From Xiphias gladius (Eukaryota; Chordata; Actinopteri; Istiophoriformes; Xiphiidae), in NCBI RefSeq assembly GCF_016859285.1, contig NC_053418.1, forward strand, positions 22,685,829 through 22,749,828: 64,000 bases of DNA, read 5' to 3'. The notes under the pieces were generated by a model that did not search any database, was not told where the DNA came from, and saw only the letters and a program-made list of their open reading frames with translations. The position numbers and the translations under genes are program-made. The first letter of the stretch is position 1. Each line of letters opens with the position of its first letter. Positions 17,685 through 33,180 of this stretch are shown here, in pieces.

Positions 17685-19285
17685 CTAAATAATTCATTCA
17701 CTATTTGTCACCGCAGTAATCACTACACTCATGATGATCTGCAGCAGCTCACTTCTGTCTTTGAGAAGCACAATGCCAAACATATTTTTTACCAAAGCCC
17801 TTGTTCATAAATATCGGAAGTTATAGATTAGACAGTGGACGTACAGAGCAATCATTACTTCGGCTAGTGTGCTGCTGAACTGGATGTAAATAAAGCATTG
17901 AATTGTGGATTAGCCTTATACAGCATAGTATTCAACAGATGACACACTGTATGAATAGCATATCTCACTCTGGCTTGGCGTTTTGAAACATACAGAATAT
18001 AATCACTGTTACCAAAGCATGGCAACTCTCACATAAAAACACATCTTCACAAAACACTTTTAAAAAGATCAATATTTGAAGCAGGAACTGGCACTTTAAA
18101 TCAGATGAGAGGAGGTGGGTATGTGACAACAATACTGTAGCTATTATGAATGATGATCGGTTGTCTTTGGGCTGTCAGACCTAGGACTGCAATCGTATAA
18201 ATACAAAATTTTACTGAGAGTTTTACTGTCCCATTGGTGAAAATGAGCAATGCATTGTAGATGGATTCTTGGAGGATGGAGCTATGACCAACAGATTTGA
18301 TTCCCAGGCCAAAAGATGTCAAATGAAAAAACAGGATTATTATGACACTACTTTCCAGTTTAATATTCATCAACTTCTGATGATGATGCTTTGCTCTAAT
18401 TAGCAAACAAGCTCTGCTGAAAATGTGGTTTTATTATTTATGCCACTGTGTCAGCTGCGCCAGACCAATGTTGTCACAGCTCTTTGGTTGCCAATAGAGG
18501 TCGATAGATGGCATAGATTACTCAATGCCACTTTATAAACAACTGAAGAAGAATCTGCTGCAGGGGGAGCAGACAGGGCCCTGTAGGGTAAATCCCAGCT
18601 GCCATAAAGTTCGAGCTGTTAAAGGCAGTCAAACCTCAGTGATCCAACAGCAATCCACCACCCTTCATTCCTCTGTATCTTGTTTTGTCCTGCACTTTAA
18701 CAATCTTCACTGTGGAGTCTCTGTGGTAATAAAGATGGGTTTGGGGCTTTTTATCTTTATTAGGGTGTTTCAGAGCACCATGGCACTGTATGCCTCTGCT
18801 ACACTAATTCCGCCATCATTCATGCAAGAAGCAGAGAAGCCCACAGCATTGAGGCTGAAGGACTTCTGTCAAAAGGAGCCCCTGAGCAGAATAAACTTAA
18901 TAAGAGCAATATTTTACAGCTGTGTATAATGGCAGTGTATGTGGTTCTGCCCCTACATGCAGTATGCTGGAATCACAACACAATAAAGGTATAAAGGCAT
19001 AAATATTGCTTGTTTTGTGACAATTTGAATGTGTTGTTCCAGATTCAAGTTTAATACCTGATCTGCTTCAAAATGATCAGTCATATTGCATTTGATTTCA
19101 GCTCTTCTTGATTTAAAGTAATAACAATGGTTATCGAAAGAATCTGGGCAGGATGTGTACATCTCACGTATTTATTATTGTCATTTTTTGTTCCAGTTTT
19201 GTCAAGTCAGCTTGTCTCTAAGTCACATAGGCAGCTGTCAAATCACAAGACTGTCTCGAAAAGGAGAGCGTAAGTCATATGTATG

Positions 19286-19286
<1 letters not shown>
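17685..19286. other. Intergenic, no gene seen
   Basis: Includes a 134-codon open frame (18525-18929, plus) with no recognisable domain and no splice or promoter context; considered chance. Confidence 0.5.

Positions 19287-19348
<62 letters not shown>
19287..19348. repeat. (TG)n microsatellite
   Basis: About 31 uninterrupted TG units, next to the TGTCCCC/GGTTAGGG-type repeat that follows. Confidence 0.97.
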
Positions 19349-19351
<3 letters not shown>

Positions 19352-19352
19352 C

Positions 19353-19560
19353 GTAGGCTACTTTTGGGGACAAATTTCACACTAAAGACCAGTTAATTGT
19401 GGATAGAAGCCGTGTCCCCAGTTGGGAAAATGCAGATTTTTGGGTCAGTGGTTAAGGTTAGGGTTAGAGTAAGTCTCCAGGAAATGAAGTATAAGCAATG
19501 TCCCCAAAAGTGACCAAGATCAACATATGTATGTGTGCGAGTGTGTGTGTATTAGTGTGT
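19353..19560 (+). repeat. Dispersed 'GTCCCC ... GGTTAAGGTTAGGGTTAG' repeat with short telomere-like core
   Basis: Contains TTTTGGGGACAAATTTCACA, GTGTCCCCAGTTGGG, GTGGTTAAGGTTAGGGTTAG at 19450-19469 and TGTCCCCAAAAGTGACCAA. This arrangement, with a GT array at the edge, is a repeat I know from many fish genomes. The three GGTTA(A/G)GG units are part of that repeat and not evidence of a telomere. Confidence 0.65.
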
Positions 19561-20990
19561 GAGGCTACCAGAGAGTGAAAATTTCTTTCACAGAACTGAA
19601 TGACTCTCCTTTTTTACCTCTAAAGTGGGTCCTCCGTGGACACTGCCACAGTGTCTTTATTTATAGGTACCATAGTGATGTTTTATTGCTGAGGAAACCA
19701 CAATATGACTAGGTGCGCTGCTTATAAATCTTATACATTTAATTTTTATTTGCTTTTGGTTGATTTCCCTGGTGTTGGAAGCAGAGCTGTTGAAGAATCA
19801 GGGGAAATTAATCAAAGAAACAAAGAAACAATGAGGTAACATCTCAAAAGAAAAGACTGTGTTACTGTTACATTATGCAGTCTGCATGTACAGCATGTGT
19901 TAGATACAAGATAACTTAATCCATGATCTAAATCTGTGGCTACAAGTTAAATAAATATTAATGTAGGCTCCAAATGTAGCAGACATTTTGTCAAAAGTAA
20001 GTAAAACTGCAGCAATAAAGGTCAACCAGTTAGCCGGGTTTATGCTTCAGATGATTTCCTGATGTTAAGTAAAAGCAAAACTGCTCTCGGATCATTTATC
20101 ATGGATGAGAAAGTAACTCAAAAAATTTAATATATTATAGCAGATGTTTCAAACAACCTTTCCACTTCTGGCTCTTATAGTGTCATACAACATTGCTGAA
20201 AGGATTTTAATGTACTAGAAATCTATTTTATTGTGAAACAACCTTGTGAAGACTGGAATCATTACAGGAACACAAATCACTAAAAAAGCTACACATACTG
20301 AGCAGACAAGACAACACTATGAATATATTTGTTGACGGGTATAAGTTTCTGCGTCCTACCGCTTTAAGACAAAACAAAGAGCAATCTAAATTCTTGCTTT
20401 CTCATTAGGCGTCCTGTATGTGTTAAAGTCTCAAGTGAGTAATGAATTGGAGAGATGAAAGGGAGCAAATATATAGCGGTACAAATCATTTTCTTGGAAG
20501 TTATTTAAAAATTCTCTGTGGTGACACTCTATGACTATTACTGTCCTCTTGGTGGAACCGTGATGTGACTCAGAAAACAGTTTGCTTTTACAGTACTCAA
20601 GTTTCTTTCTGACCACCACCACCACCGCTTTGACATAAGCAAAAAAGCGACTTTTGTCTTCTCTGAGGGCTTACTGGGACATGTATCCAAAGCTGTAGAG
20701 CATTAGTATTCAAATGAATTTTACAGGTGACATACAGCGCACAAAAGGTGGAGTAACAAAGAAATCCTGTTTTGCAGCACAGGAGACAGGACAACTTTTT
20801 CTTTTCCGAAACTGTGACAACCGTCTTTGAGTGCCTTCATACTTCACTGACTCTATTTTCAGCTGACGTTAATCATTTGAATTTAACAGCCTGGAACTCA
20901 TTATTTTGACTGGCCAGCTTAAAAGTTCTACTACATGTTGGCTCCTTAAATTCATATAAAGGTAGCTGTGATGCCGCTAAGTGTTAAGAC
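19561..20990. other. Intergenic, no gene seen
   Basis: No coding, RNA or clear repeat signature. Confidence 0.5.
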
Positions 20991-21016
20991 AGAAAGAAAG
21001 AAAGAAAGAAAGAAAG
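20991..21016. repeat. (GAAA)n microsatellite
   Basis: About six and a half AGAA units. Confidence 0.95.
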
Positions 21017-21244
21017 ACTCTTCTGTCTAGTGAGCTCATTTGGTCCAATATAAGACCTCCTTGGCTCAGTCATCCGTGAAGAAATCCCTTCCAGTGGATG
21101 GTGGGCTGATGAGTACGAAAGCAACAGGGAAGTGCAATAATGAAATATGCTCATGCAAAGGAGCAAAAAGCATTTAGACAACTTAGCAAACATTAGCATA
21201 ACTAATTTTCTTGTAGTTGTTTCAAAAGAAATCTTTGATTAAGG

Positions 21245-21620
21245 GAATTGTTCAACACTTTTGGGAAATTCACTCTCTTGCCGAGAGTTTGATAAAAAGC
21301 CAATCTCGTATCTGTATGCTAAATATGAAGCTACGGCCAGCAGCCGGTTAATTTAGCTTGGACAGGAAACATGGGGAAACGCTAGCCTTGCCCTGTGCAA
21401 AGGTAACAAAATCCACCTGCCAGCGCCTCGAAAGCTCACTGATTAACATGATACATTTAGTTGAATTCATCCGTAGAAAAAGTCATCCGTGTGAGGCAAC
21501 CAGCAAAATCTTTGAGAAGTTAGCTCTTTCCAACTAGACAAAAGTGAGAGTGGTATTAATCGTCTTAATTAACTCTCGGCAAGAAAGCAAAGAAGCGTAT
21601 TTCCCAAGTTGTTGAATTAT
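21245..21620. mobile_element. Fold-back (MITE-like) element, 'TTTGGGAAAT' family, older copy
   Basis: The left end (GGAATTGTTCAACACTTTTG at 21245-21264, then GGAAATTCACTCTCTTGCCG) pairs with the inverted right end (..CTCGGCAAGAAAGC.., GTATTTCCCAAGTTGTTGAA to 21616). The interior has GGTAACAAAATCCACCTGCC and CTCGAAAGCTCACT, matching GGTAACAAAA..-type blocks in the copy at 40921-41404. Non-coding. Confidence 0.75.
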
Positions 21621-24478
21621 TGCTTTAAATTACTTACCCAATAAATGGAGATCAGGCTACCAGATAAAAAGAAAACCTGTATTTGAGTTTTTGACAATAA
21701 ACCTCATATCCTCACTACTTTGATTATGCCTTCCTTTTTTAAATCTTCGCCAAAGATGAACAGAACGTTGCACACATTAATGTAGAAAAAGATCCCCGGA
21801 GAGAGATGAAAATCAGAATTTCATGCCTGCCAGTGAGGGCTGAGCAAGTTACCTGACACAGAGTGTGTTTACAGGAAGCACAGAGAAAACACTGTATTTA
21901 TGGATGTTTCCAGGCACGATTTTACCAATTTGTTTTTTTTTCTTCATCTGCTTAGAGTGCCGATTAGCTCAAAAAGACATTCTTCATATCTAGGAGCATA
22001 AAGGCTGTGTGTGCACCCCCCCCCCACACACAGATTTTGTCAGTGCAGTTTGCTTCTATTTGTGCATTTTTGTTTTAAGTCAATACTGTGCACTCCCACA
22101 ATTTTTCAAAACAAATATCCTCAATAATAATCCGATGCAGACCACAGCTCTCTAATCAGCATTCTTTTCTTAGCCACACAAAACCCAAAGATTTCAAAAC
22201 ATGGGAAATTGCTTTTCATCAGTCACAACTTGACAAATCAAACACTAATTACAGCATCTGTCAAAATCAGATCAACAAATCATTTGTCGTGTTCATATTA
22301 CATTCTTTGTACGGCCTTGCAGGTTTTCCCATTGGCCCTGAAAACAAATTCATCGTATATGCGAACACTGGAAACTGAATATATGGATATAAATTCTGTT
22401 GGCAGCATGCCACCATACCAGCCTGGAGGATAAAGAAAGCCTGAGTCATGTTGAGAAAGTGAGTTTTGGGAGATCATAAATCCTAATCTGAATAACCTTT
22501 GACCAGTCAGAAACTTTATGCATACTACGCATGAGATGTGTGAACATGCTAATGGCTGATAACAAGGAGACGGAAACAGGCGTCGGTTTACTTCGCAGAC
22601 TTCACAGGCATAAGAAAACAGCTGGCAGCTGTGGTATAAATGTGTCGCGGGCGAAAGACTGTAGTAAGCAGTGGATTATTGTTTTCAACTAGTCTCACAC
22701 AGAAAAAAAAACACCTCTTGACAGCTATTACGTGCTAGTGCCAGCGCTGCCTAATCCTGCCTGACTTAACATACACATATATGTCCCCTGGCGCAGGTTA
22801 ATTTTCTCTTCTCGCCGCGGACGAGCTGAAAAAAAGAAAGAAGAAGAGGCAGAGAGAAAAGGAAGGAGGGGACAGGGAGAAGACAGACCAAGGTGGCTCA
22901 TATCTTCTTAATAGCATATCTGCTTTGACCTGTGACATCCAGTGTGCCCCAGTAACCTGCCACTATTCTCTTTACTTTTCACTGCACAAGGGCGACATTT
23001 CCGAACTGACAGATATAAAGAGATGAGATTCCTAATCTGTTTTAGGGCTCAGGGACTGGAATGACTTTGTTTCATGGACAAGCAAAGAATGGCATCACCC
23101 ACTTGGGCTCCACTTGTACTAAAAGCAGACCTGTTTACGAGAAAACTGAGAGTATAAAACTGCTACTTTCTGCGCAGACTCAGTCATGTCCCGGGGACTT
23201 ACATGGGGCCCCCTTCCCGGAGTTTGAGGTGCGTAACACAGATACAGTCAATACTGTTGTCGATACTGGAGTGCCAGGAGGCGATAGAAGTAAAGAGAGC
23301 CAGAAAACAAGACACGTAACGGAAAAAATGTCAGCTCCCCCTCGCATGCAGCAGCAAGTCCAGTGAAATGTATAGCATTAAGAGCACAATGCGTGGATAT
23401 AGAAAGATTTCTTCTTTTCCGTGTGATAGAGCAGTCATCAATTTTCACACACTCAATTTTTCATCAATTGTCAGTGTTTCTTTTAATTATACAGTCATTA
23501 TAACATAGAATGCCTAGTACCCATATTATGTTTTAACACAAACAATGCATAATCATAATGATCAGAAGAATCAATACAAAATTTGTTATGAAAATCAACA
23601 TCACCACTTTTGACACATCAAGGCCTTTGCTGGACCTGAAAGATTTGTACAGCGTGGAAAATATCAGTCCTGAGATTAGACTCATGAGTTTTAAATATAG
23701 ATAGTTTGTGTGGCATGTACCACAGTGAACCAAAATGCATATTTTTCTGTCGAATAGAACTGATCATTTTATAGGGGAGAGAAGCATCTTAAGTAAGGAG
23801 AATGGATTCATGCAAAAGATCTCAGGACAAGATCCTCTCTCTGTGATTGTTCCCCCATTTTTTGTGGTAGTGCTACTTCTAATTGTTGCACTACAGTAGT
23901 ATACCAAATGCAAAACAAGTTAACTGGACAAACACTATCTGTAACTCCATAACTCTTCCAACCAGAAGTCCGTAAACCGGGAGATTATCAGATCATCCCC
24001 ATAATGCACTCAAACATTCACATACACTCAAAGATGCACACATACAATACATCCTAAATGCTTTACAAGCTACCTACTCTAATAAAAAACAAAACTAGCA
24101 AGTAAAAAGTGGCTTTGTTGCCTCATATTTTTATGGCGAGATAGGTTGACTAAGAATACGGTCAGTCTCTCTACAGAGCTGACCTCTACTGCAGCAGAGG
24201 TCCAGTTATTATGTGAAATCGTACACAGTCAACCTGGCTGACCCTGCCACAGTTTTTGTGCCAGTTAGGGTGATAATTAGTTCTCTCCAAACATATCTCT
24301 CCGTTTCAGTCTTCTTTTCTGTGCAAATAATTATATTGTACTATTCCCCCAAGTATTTCCCATAGTGCTGCAGAATCTATCGTCTCACATTAGAGATAAA
24401 ACCACTTCATCTCGCAGAAAAACCATTTACCTCTGCTGAGCAATTGCACTTTTAGTTGCGTAAGGTGGAGTGGGCCGC
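21621..24478. other. Intergenic and probable 3' UTR of the minus-strand LRRTM gene
   Basis: Includes a C-run (22016-22024) and a purine-rich block (22829-22875). The part nearest 24478 probably includes the 3' UTR of the LRRTM gene; no canonical AATAAA was found close to the stop on the minus strand. No other gene is seen. Confidence 0.5.
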
Positions 24479-26518
<2,040 letters not shown>

Positions 26519-26940
26519 CGTTGCTGAGGGAAGGAGTAAACCTCTGAAAGAAACGGATAAAGAGCACATGAAACTGCTCTCGGAGGAGGGAATCGCGGTT
26601 CACGCAGTCTCCGAGTAGGTCCGCATACTGAGCATCACTTCTGCCTTCAATTTGAGCAGGAAGCCAAATGATGGCAAGTTTTCCGCAGCGGTCCGAAGCC
26701 CCCTCCGATCCCTTCCTGCCGCTCAGAAACAGGACGCCCTCACACTCGCAGTCGCCGCTGTAGTTCAGCCCGCTGTGTGCGCAACAAATTTGAGCGCCAA
26801 TAGACTGATGCACGATCCTCCACTCCACGCAGTCTCTCTCTCTCCTCTCTCCTCTCTCTCTGTATGTATCCCTTACCCCCCCCCCGCCTCTTTGTCCTCT
26901 CTCAGAGGCGTAGGCGTCTTTAAGCACACATAAACACCAT
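26519..26940 (-). promoter_or_regulatory. Probable 5' leader/promoter region of the minus-strand LRRTM gene
   Basis: Directly upstream of the ATGG exon the sequence becomes richer in GC and CpG (about 26690-26830) and ends in a CT/GA-rich tract (26837-26863 and a C-run 26876-26885). This is typical of a leader or CpG-type promoter. The open frame spanning it has no ATG. The transcription start cannot be fixed from sequence alone. Confidence 0.45.
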
Positions 26941-26956
26941 CAGCTTAAAAATATGC

Positions 26957-26974
26957 TATATATATATATATATA
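26957..26974. repeat. (TA)n microsatellite
   Basis: Nine TA units just upstream of the leader region. Confidence 0.9.
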
Positions 26975-29900
26975 CACCAACCACGTAAATTCAGATATTA
27001 TTTCATTCATTAATTGAATGTATTCTCTATGAAATCTATATGAAACATGAATAGAAAAATTGTAAATTAAGCTATAGTTTCCCTGCTCTGTAGGCGGCTC
27101 TGTGAAATCTAAAATTATTAAAAGTTGGTATACATATATACATGCATTCTCAGTGGCCCTAAGAATTGCATTTTTGGATTTTATTTTATTTTTTCCATTG
27201 TATTTGCTTATAATCCAAAGCTTGCTGTAATGTGGGTTGACCTGAGGAGCTAGAGTATAAAGATGGTAAGACATTGTAAGAATACACACTGCTGATCATG
27301 ATGATGAATGTTTCCTTAATCAAAATGAGGGGGTGGCATGATCCTAAACCTCTTGGTGTCTAGAGATGCCTCTGAAGAGGTGGAAACAGTGGGATTATGG
27401 TTATTCAAATAAACGGCCCTTATGAAGTGGGCAATCAACATACAGTGGAGGAAGGACGGGGGTGAAAACAGGTTTAAAGCGAGGCTTAAAGAGAGAGGGA
27501 AATCTGTAATTCTGTGGTGATTTCATACTCATTTTTCATACTTTGCTCCTTCTGCTTTGAACATGTATTCATCACTTTGGACACAACAGTGTGGAAAACA
27601 CCAGATTTGGCTGCAGAGCAGTGGAGAGTCTGCGCTGTGATGTGTGGTAACAGCAACCCCTTGTGCACACAAAGAGAAATGTCCTGCTTCGAGAACTGCT
27701 GACACCAATCATGACTTCAGCAAAGATAAGAGAGAAAAACGCATCCAGATCCCTTGTGGTTATAAAGAAATGACCTGATGAATTCATATCAGTATTTGGC
27801 TAGGAATGTGGTAATATTCTTGGTCAAACATGGTATCGTCTGATGCCTGTGGATTGCATTAAGAAGAGATGTATTCTCCATGAGCACCACAGCAGGGGTG
27901 AATCTGAGAGGTGTGAAAATGAGCCATTCTGTTAACATAATGCCCCTCGGATTTATAGTAGCACATTTTGCACTTGAAAGTCAAACAAAATCTGCTCTTC
28001 AAAGGGTGCCCTGCCTCACACGTGTCTTGGGAAATCGTGCTATTTGAGAAATGTGCACCTGAAGTGGGGGGAAAACGTGCTGCTCAACAATGACGCTGTC
28101 AGGAGAGGCCGCTTTGCAACATTTAGGCAGAAGAACGCTGTGTGCACAGAAAAATGAAACCTGTGCTCAGAGAAGGAGGATGTGCTGCACTGACTGCCAG
28201 TGATCAGTTTTCAGCTCCGCGTTCAGTTTATCAGCTGGATCTTATCTTGTATATGAAAACATAGAAAATGAAAATGTAATTTAACTCTGATAGGTTAAGT
28301 GGACAATGACACAAGAAACATCGAGCAGTGAAAGTGAATAATACATCCTAGATAACCTAGATAAAGTTACAGTAGGAGGTTATGAAAAGTTTAATTTGAA
28401 TGCATACATGTCAGCTGCCTTGTTTAATGCACATGTGCATTAAACACTGTACTGTATCTGCAGTTCTTGTCATTTCTGTTGATGTCATATACAAACAGAG
28501 GGGTAGACAGATGGAAAGGTAGATTTATTAATCCATTCAGTTATCTCTCACTGAACTTTTACTCTTCTCACTGAGCCCCTATTTTCCAGATATTGTCTCT
28601 GAGACCAAATGGTGCAGGCATGTCGCCCAACTAAAATCACTGTTGTAAGCAAACAGCAGATTATCATCCATGCTTATATTTTCAAAATGCCCTTTCAATA
28701 TATTTGAAATATCTAAGCTGGAAGGTAATCTCTCAATAAAAGTCTGTGGCTTTGATTTGAGATGGGTGGATAGCATTACAGTAATCCACAAAAACCTTTT
28801 GCACGTATGTGTATTTTGTGTAATGACTGTAATCTTTTCAATGTTTTACTTTTTTTTTTTTTTAATGTGCTACTATAAGACTAGGTTCATTGAATTGACA
28901 TGCGTACCAATAGTACCCCTTTGTTAGACTTCCAGTGTGTGTGGGGGGGTTTCAGAAAATCCCGTCGCTCATGCAAATACATGATTCTCACTCCCTCAAT
29001 CTCAGGTGCTTCATTAAAATTTTATTCGCACATAAAGAACAAACAGCATAGGAACAACCAGCCAGCTTTCTGAATACAATCAACAATAAAATGAAAGAGT
29101 ATAACAGAAAAATAAACATTCGGGTGGCTGAGTGACACAAAGAATAAATTCACTACATGGAGTTATTTAGTAGATGTGTCATTGTACATACATTATAGAA
29201 AGGGAAGTTTTTATCATATAATATTTACACATGAGAGTATTTTTGTCACACTAACAGATATGACATTTGGAAGATTATTCATCTAAATTAAAATCTGTAA
29301 TGATTCAAAGAAGTATAGATGTTCAAATTTCAGTGACAGGTGATATTCTGCTAAACTTGTTGAACTTGATGTTATTGAACAATCATGGTTGGTCTTTCAA
29401 GGTCACCGCAGCCTTAGATTTGATAACCCCACCAATATAATTATCATACTTATTATTGTTCATCTAAAGTTCCTCTGTTAACTAAAAGGAACTTTGTCCA
29501 GGAAACAAACCAATATTTTAATAAAATGTTGAATTAATCAATGTGGAACGACCTCACAAACAAATCCACTACTGAAGCTAAATCTAACATGATATGAACT
29601 TGACAACTTTCAAATAAGGTAAGAAATACATTCACTGAAGCTTTAATATTTTCTGAAGCAGTTCGACGGTACAGCGTGTTATTTTTCAGATGTGCACAGA
29701 CAGTAAATATATGCCCTGCAGTACATGAACATGCACCCAAAAGTACCCAAAACTGTACATAAGTGTGTGTTTTAGGACATACCTCCAAGCCTCTCCTGCC
29801 TAGGTAACACAAAAGATATGACCAACAGGACAGAATTGCATCTCCTCATTGGCTGAATTTGCTTTCTCACATTCCCCATTTAAACACAAAGGGTATAGCA

Positions 29901-32214
29901 AATGCTCTGTGTCATTTTTGCAATTTATTTAATTGATCCTGAATAAATGTTCATGTAAAAACATTACCTGTTGCTACCGGTACTTGTGTTTAGTTTCTCC
30001 ATGTTGGAGTAGAAGCACAGAGGCACTAGGTTGAACCCATTTTTGATAAAGAGACTCCTTTGCCCAGCGGACTTCAATCATTCAGGGTACAGGACTGCTA
30101 TCAGGATACATTATGTATGAGGAAATTTACAGATGAAAATTAAAATATACCTTTTTAAAGGTTTATTTTAGAACCTTTTCACCTGTGATGCAGGAATCTG
30201 CTCCTTTTGCAGGACACTATCCACTCTTATGGTTGTTTGACTCTAAATGCAGAGGCCCATTATCATAGTTTCTTTAATGCACTGTCAACTGATCCTCATA
30301 GACTTCCTTGCAGAAGTGTTTTTTCTTATGCATGAGAGCGATATTTGAAAAGGTAGACTACCATATAAGGGCTTGGTATCATGATCTTCTGTGGAATGTT
30401 GCTGGAGAAAAGAGTCTGAAGACTACTGGTTCAACTTTTGAAACCATGTTTCAATGTTGGTTTAATGGTGTTTTCAACTACCTTTCTTTCATTAACGTCA
30501 TGAATGCTTAGCACCTTTGGGCAGTTTTATTTAAATATGAATATTGTGGTAAGATGAGGGTCAATTTTAAGGAAATAACTTCATACATCAAATGATTGTC
30601 AAATAAAAAGCCCTTGGTATATCAAAAGACAAAGAAAAGTGTATGCAATAGTTTCCTTTTTTTAGGAGCAATACAGGATAAAGTGCCAGATGTTTTGGGA
30701 CCAGTCCTCTGTCTCAGAAATATCTACGTGCTGCTTGGATATTTTGTGTGTATAATTCACGGGGCAATTAAAGTTACACATTTAGAAGAAATCAGAGTAA
30801 ATAGAACCTGCTTCAACACTGTTTTAAGTCTCTCTTTGTCCTAATTATTTCAATATTTATACATTTCTACACCCTGTTACAGTGGGATTCATTATGCTGC
30901 AAAAAGCAGGTCCTTCCCTTGCTCTATTATTCAGGGCTCAGTAAGTCACAGACAGTCATTAAAGTTTCATAGGAAGCAATTTGGTGGCTGAGTTATTTGC
31001 AAAGTGAGGTGAATGCATATGGTGGTGCTATACCTTTGTTGTTTATGGCCTGGGTTTCTATGCTCTTCATAGCAACAGAGTGCAATTTTGTTCTCTTGCG
31101 GGGTTAATTTTTACTTGAGGGAATGTTATCAAGCACTACAGACAATCATCAATGAGTCAGCACGTCACAAAATCTAAAACACAAGTCATTTTATTCGAAG
31201 AATGTTTGAACAAGCAGTCAAATTTCAGATGTAAGTAAGATAAAAAGGAAGAAAACGTTCAAGTTGGCAGAGTTAAAAGAAGCTGAGGTCGCGATCTTCT
31301 TTCCAGTGTTGAGAATTGACTATAAATATACTGGGAAACTCAATTATTGATCCATAGCACTTCTGAATTGCTTGCATGTGCTAGTCACACCAAATACCCA
31401 AAAAAGCTGAATGGAATGTGAAAGTGGGTCATGTCAGATTTATTCGACAACATAAATAAGAATTGATGCACAGATCACAGGAAATTTACAAGAACTCAGC
31501 ATTGGATGATTGCACAACAGTGGCTTGCTGTGATTTTTAACAGTGGGATTCTAACAGGAGATACCACTTTTTTCCCCCCGTATGAATTTCTGGCTATGTA
31601 TTTCCATATATATTTCAAAGATTTAACAAGATGTAACCCAAAATGACCAGTAGTTTGGTTTGTGGATAAGGAGAAAAGTGACCAAGCGGATCAAACTCAT
31701 GACAGACAGACTAAAACTGTGCAGTATATTCCTTTCAAATTATAACCAGTTTTCAACTGTAAATATAGAACAGATTTGTGAATTTTTGTTTTAAAGGTAA
31801 CAATTGTTTGATACAGTAATCAAAATACTAGCTAGTCAAATAGTGAAATGACACAGTGTATCATAACCAGTTCACTGTCAACAAAAATAGGGTGAGACTT
31901 TGGAGGATTATACTGTATGCCGTTTCTTGCTTAACCTGTATGTAAATTACTTTTTCAGTAAATCAAAGAAATTAAATGTAGAAAGAAATCATTTGCCATT
32001 TTATGTATGCTTAAGATTGATAGTAATCAGATTGATTTAAAAAATTGATCAAAAGTGTCTGAGTTTTCACTATTTCAGAATTCCGCTTGTGTGGTGATGT
32101 TTTATTGTGTATAGTGGGGACTTGATGGATGACAGGGATACAGTGTCATAACCATTTACTCATATATGCACTTTAGAGTTCATTAAATGCAGCTACTCTT
32201 CTTTTAGTTGATTT
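26975..32214. other. Intergenic interval between the two LRRTM genes (left part)
   Basis: AT-rich; no exon, RNA gene or well-formed repeat recognised. Open frames are all short and unremarkable. A T-run lies at 28850-28863. Confidence 0.5.
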
Positions 32215-32470
32215 GATATCCCGGAACAGTCTGAAATGATTCACACTCTTACTGAAAAACATACGGTTCGTGATCTCTCAAAAGCTTTTAACATAGTTAA
32301 CTATGACATATTGCTTGATGAATTATCTACGTACGAGTTAAAATGGAATGTTTTGGAATGTTTTGACTGTATGCTACAATTCAAAAGCATAACTCTGACA
32401 CAGCTACAATCCCTTCAGGGGTAACTCAAGGCTCCAGTCTTGGGCCACTGCTCTTTCTTATCTGTTGCAT
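32215..32470 (+). pseudogene. Degenerate LINE reverse-transcriptase fragment
   Basis: Two reverse-transcriptase signatures in order but in different frames: DLSKAFNIVNYDILLDEL (32272-32325), corresponding to block A with the first catalytic Asp region of non-LTR elements, and SGVTQGSSLGPLLFLI (32415-32462), the usual GVPQGSxLGPLLF block. The frame shift between them, loss of surrounding domains and lack of a poly(A) or 5' end show a dead fragment. The wording DLSKAF.TVNHDILL.KL is typical of CR1/L2/Rex1-type fish LINEs; the clade is an inference. Confidence 0.8.
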
Positions 32471-32702
32471 CAAACATGCCTCTGTGTTCTGTGAAGATGT
32501 TTTAGTTTAAGTGTAATCAATGTATTTTGTATTTCCTAAAAAAAAAAAGCGTATCTCTTTTATTTTACTCTTGTTTACCATATGGGGTCACACTTGAGTC
32601 TAACAAAAGATTAATGAATAAATTAAATTCAGTTCATGTTCAACCATGCTTGGTTTCAAATTATCACTAGACCCTCTGATGGCATTTGAGTGTGACGTAG
32701 AA

Positions 32703-32719
32703 GTGTGTGTGTGTGTGTG

Positions 32720-32799
<80 letters not shown>

Positions 32800-32851
32800 G
32801 TATGCTTGTGTGTGTGTGTGTGTGTGTGGGAGAGAGAGTGGGAGAGAGAGA
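32703..32851. repeat. (GT)n microsatellite followed by (GA)n
   Basis: A long, slightly interrupted GT array to 32828 (breaks at TTGTG, GCGTG and TATGCTTG), then a GGGAGAGAGAG purine tract to 32851. Confidence 0.97.
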
Positions 32852-33000
32852 GTTGGTTCCTGCCCTGTCCTTCAACTCCAGTTAGGTCATTGATCTAACA
32901 ATGAAAATTAAATCAGTGACTGCCACTGAAGTGCTAAATGCATCAGTTTTATTTTTGTTTCCAACGATTACTTTTTCACAAACTCTCTGCAATTTGAGCT

Positions 33001-33180
33001 CAAATGTTCATTAACGACCATTACCGGTAATTACGCTTCTCATTAAGTACAGAGGCAGAGGGACCCATTAGAAGTGATGATTTTGACCCCGATTCAAAGT
33101 CTCATTATTAGGCCTTGAGCGCACCCTTTGTTTACGCATGACGCATTTCACTGTCAATATGCAACGATGAGTAGAGAAGC
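33001..33180. promoter_or_regulatory. Candidate conserved non-coding element
   Basis: An island of unusually complex sequence containing the palindrome TTACCGGTAA (33021-33030), homeobox-type ATTA/TAATTA cores and TGACCCC. Its position, about 2 kb upstream of the plus-strand LRRTM gene, makes an enhancer possible. This is an impression from composition only; no alignment was possible. Confidence 0.2.

Noticed and set aside
19450..19469. GGTTAAGGTTAGGGTTAG, considered as an interstitial telomere
   Set aside because: Only about three imperfect units, embedded in a known dispersed fish repeat; similar units occur at 43975-44045 and 48205-48222.
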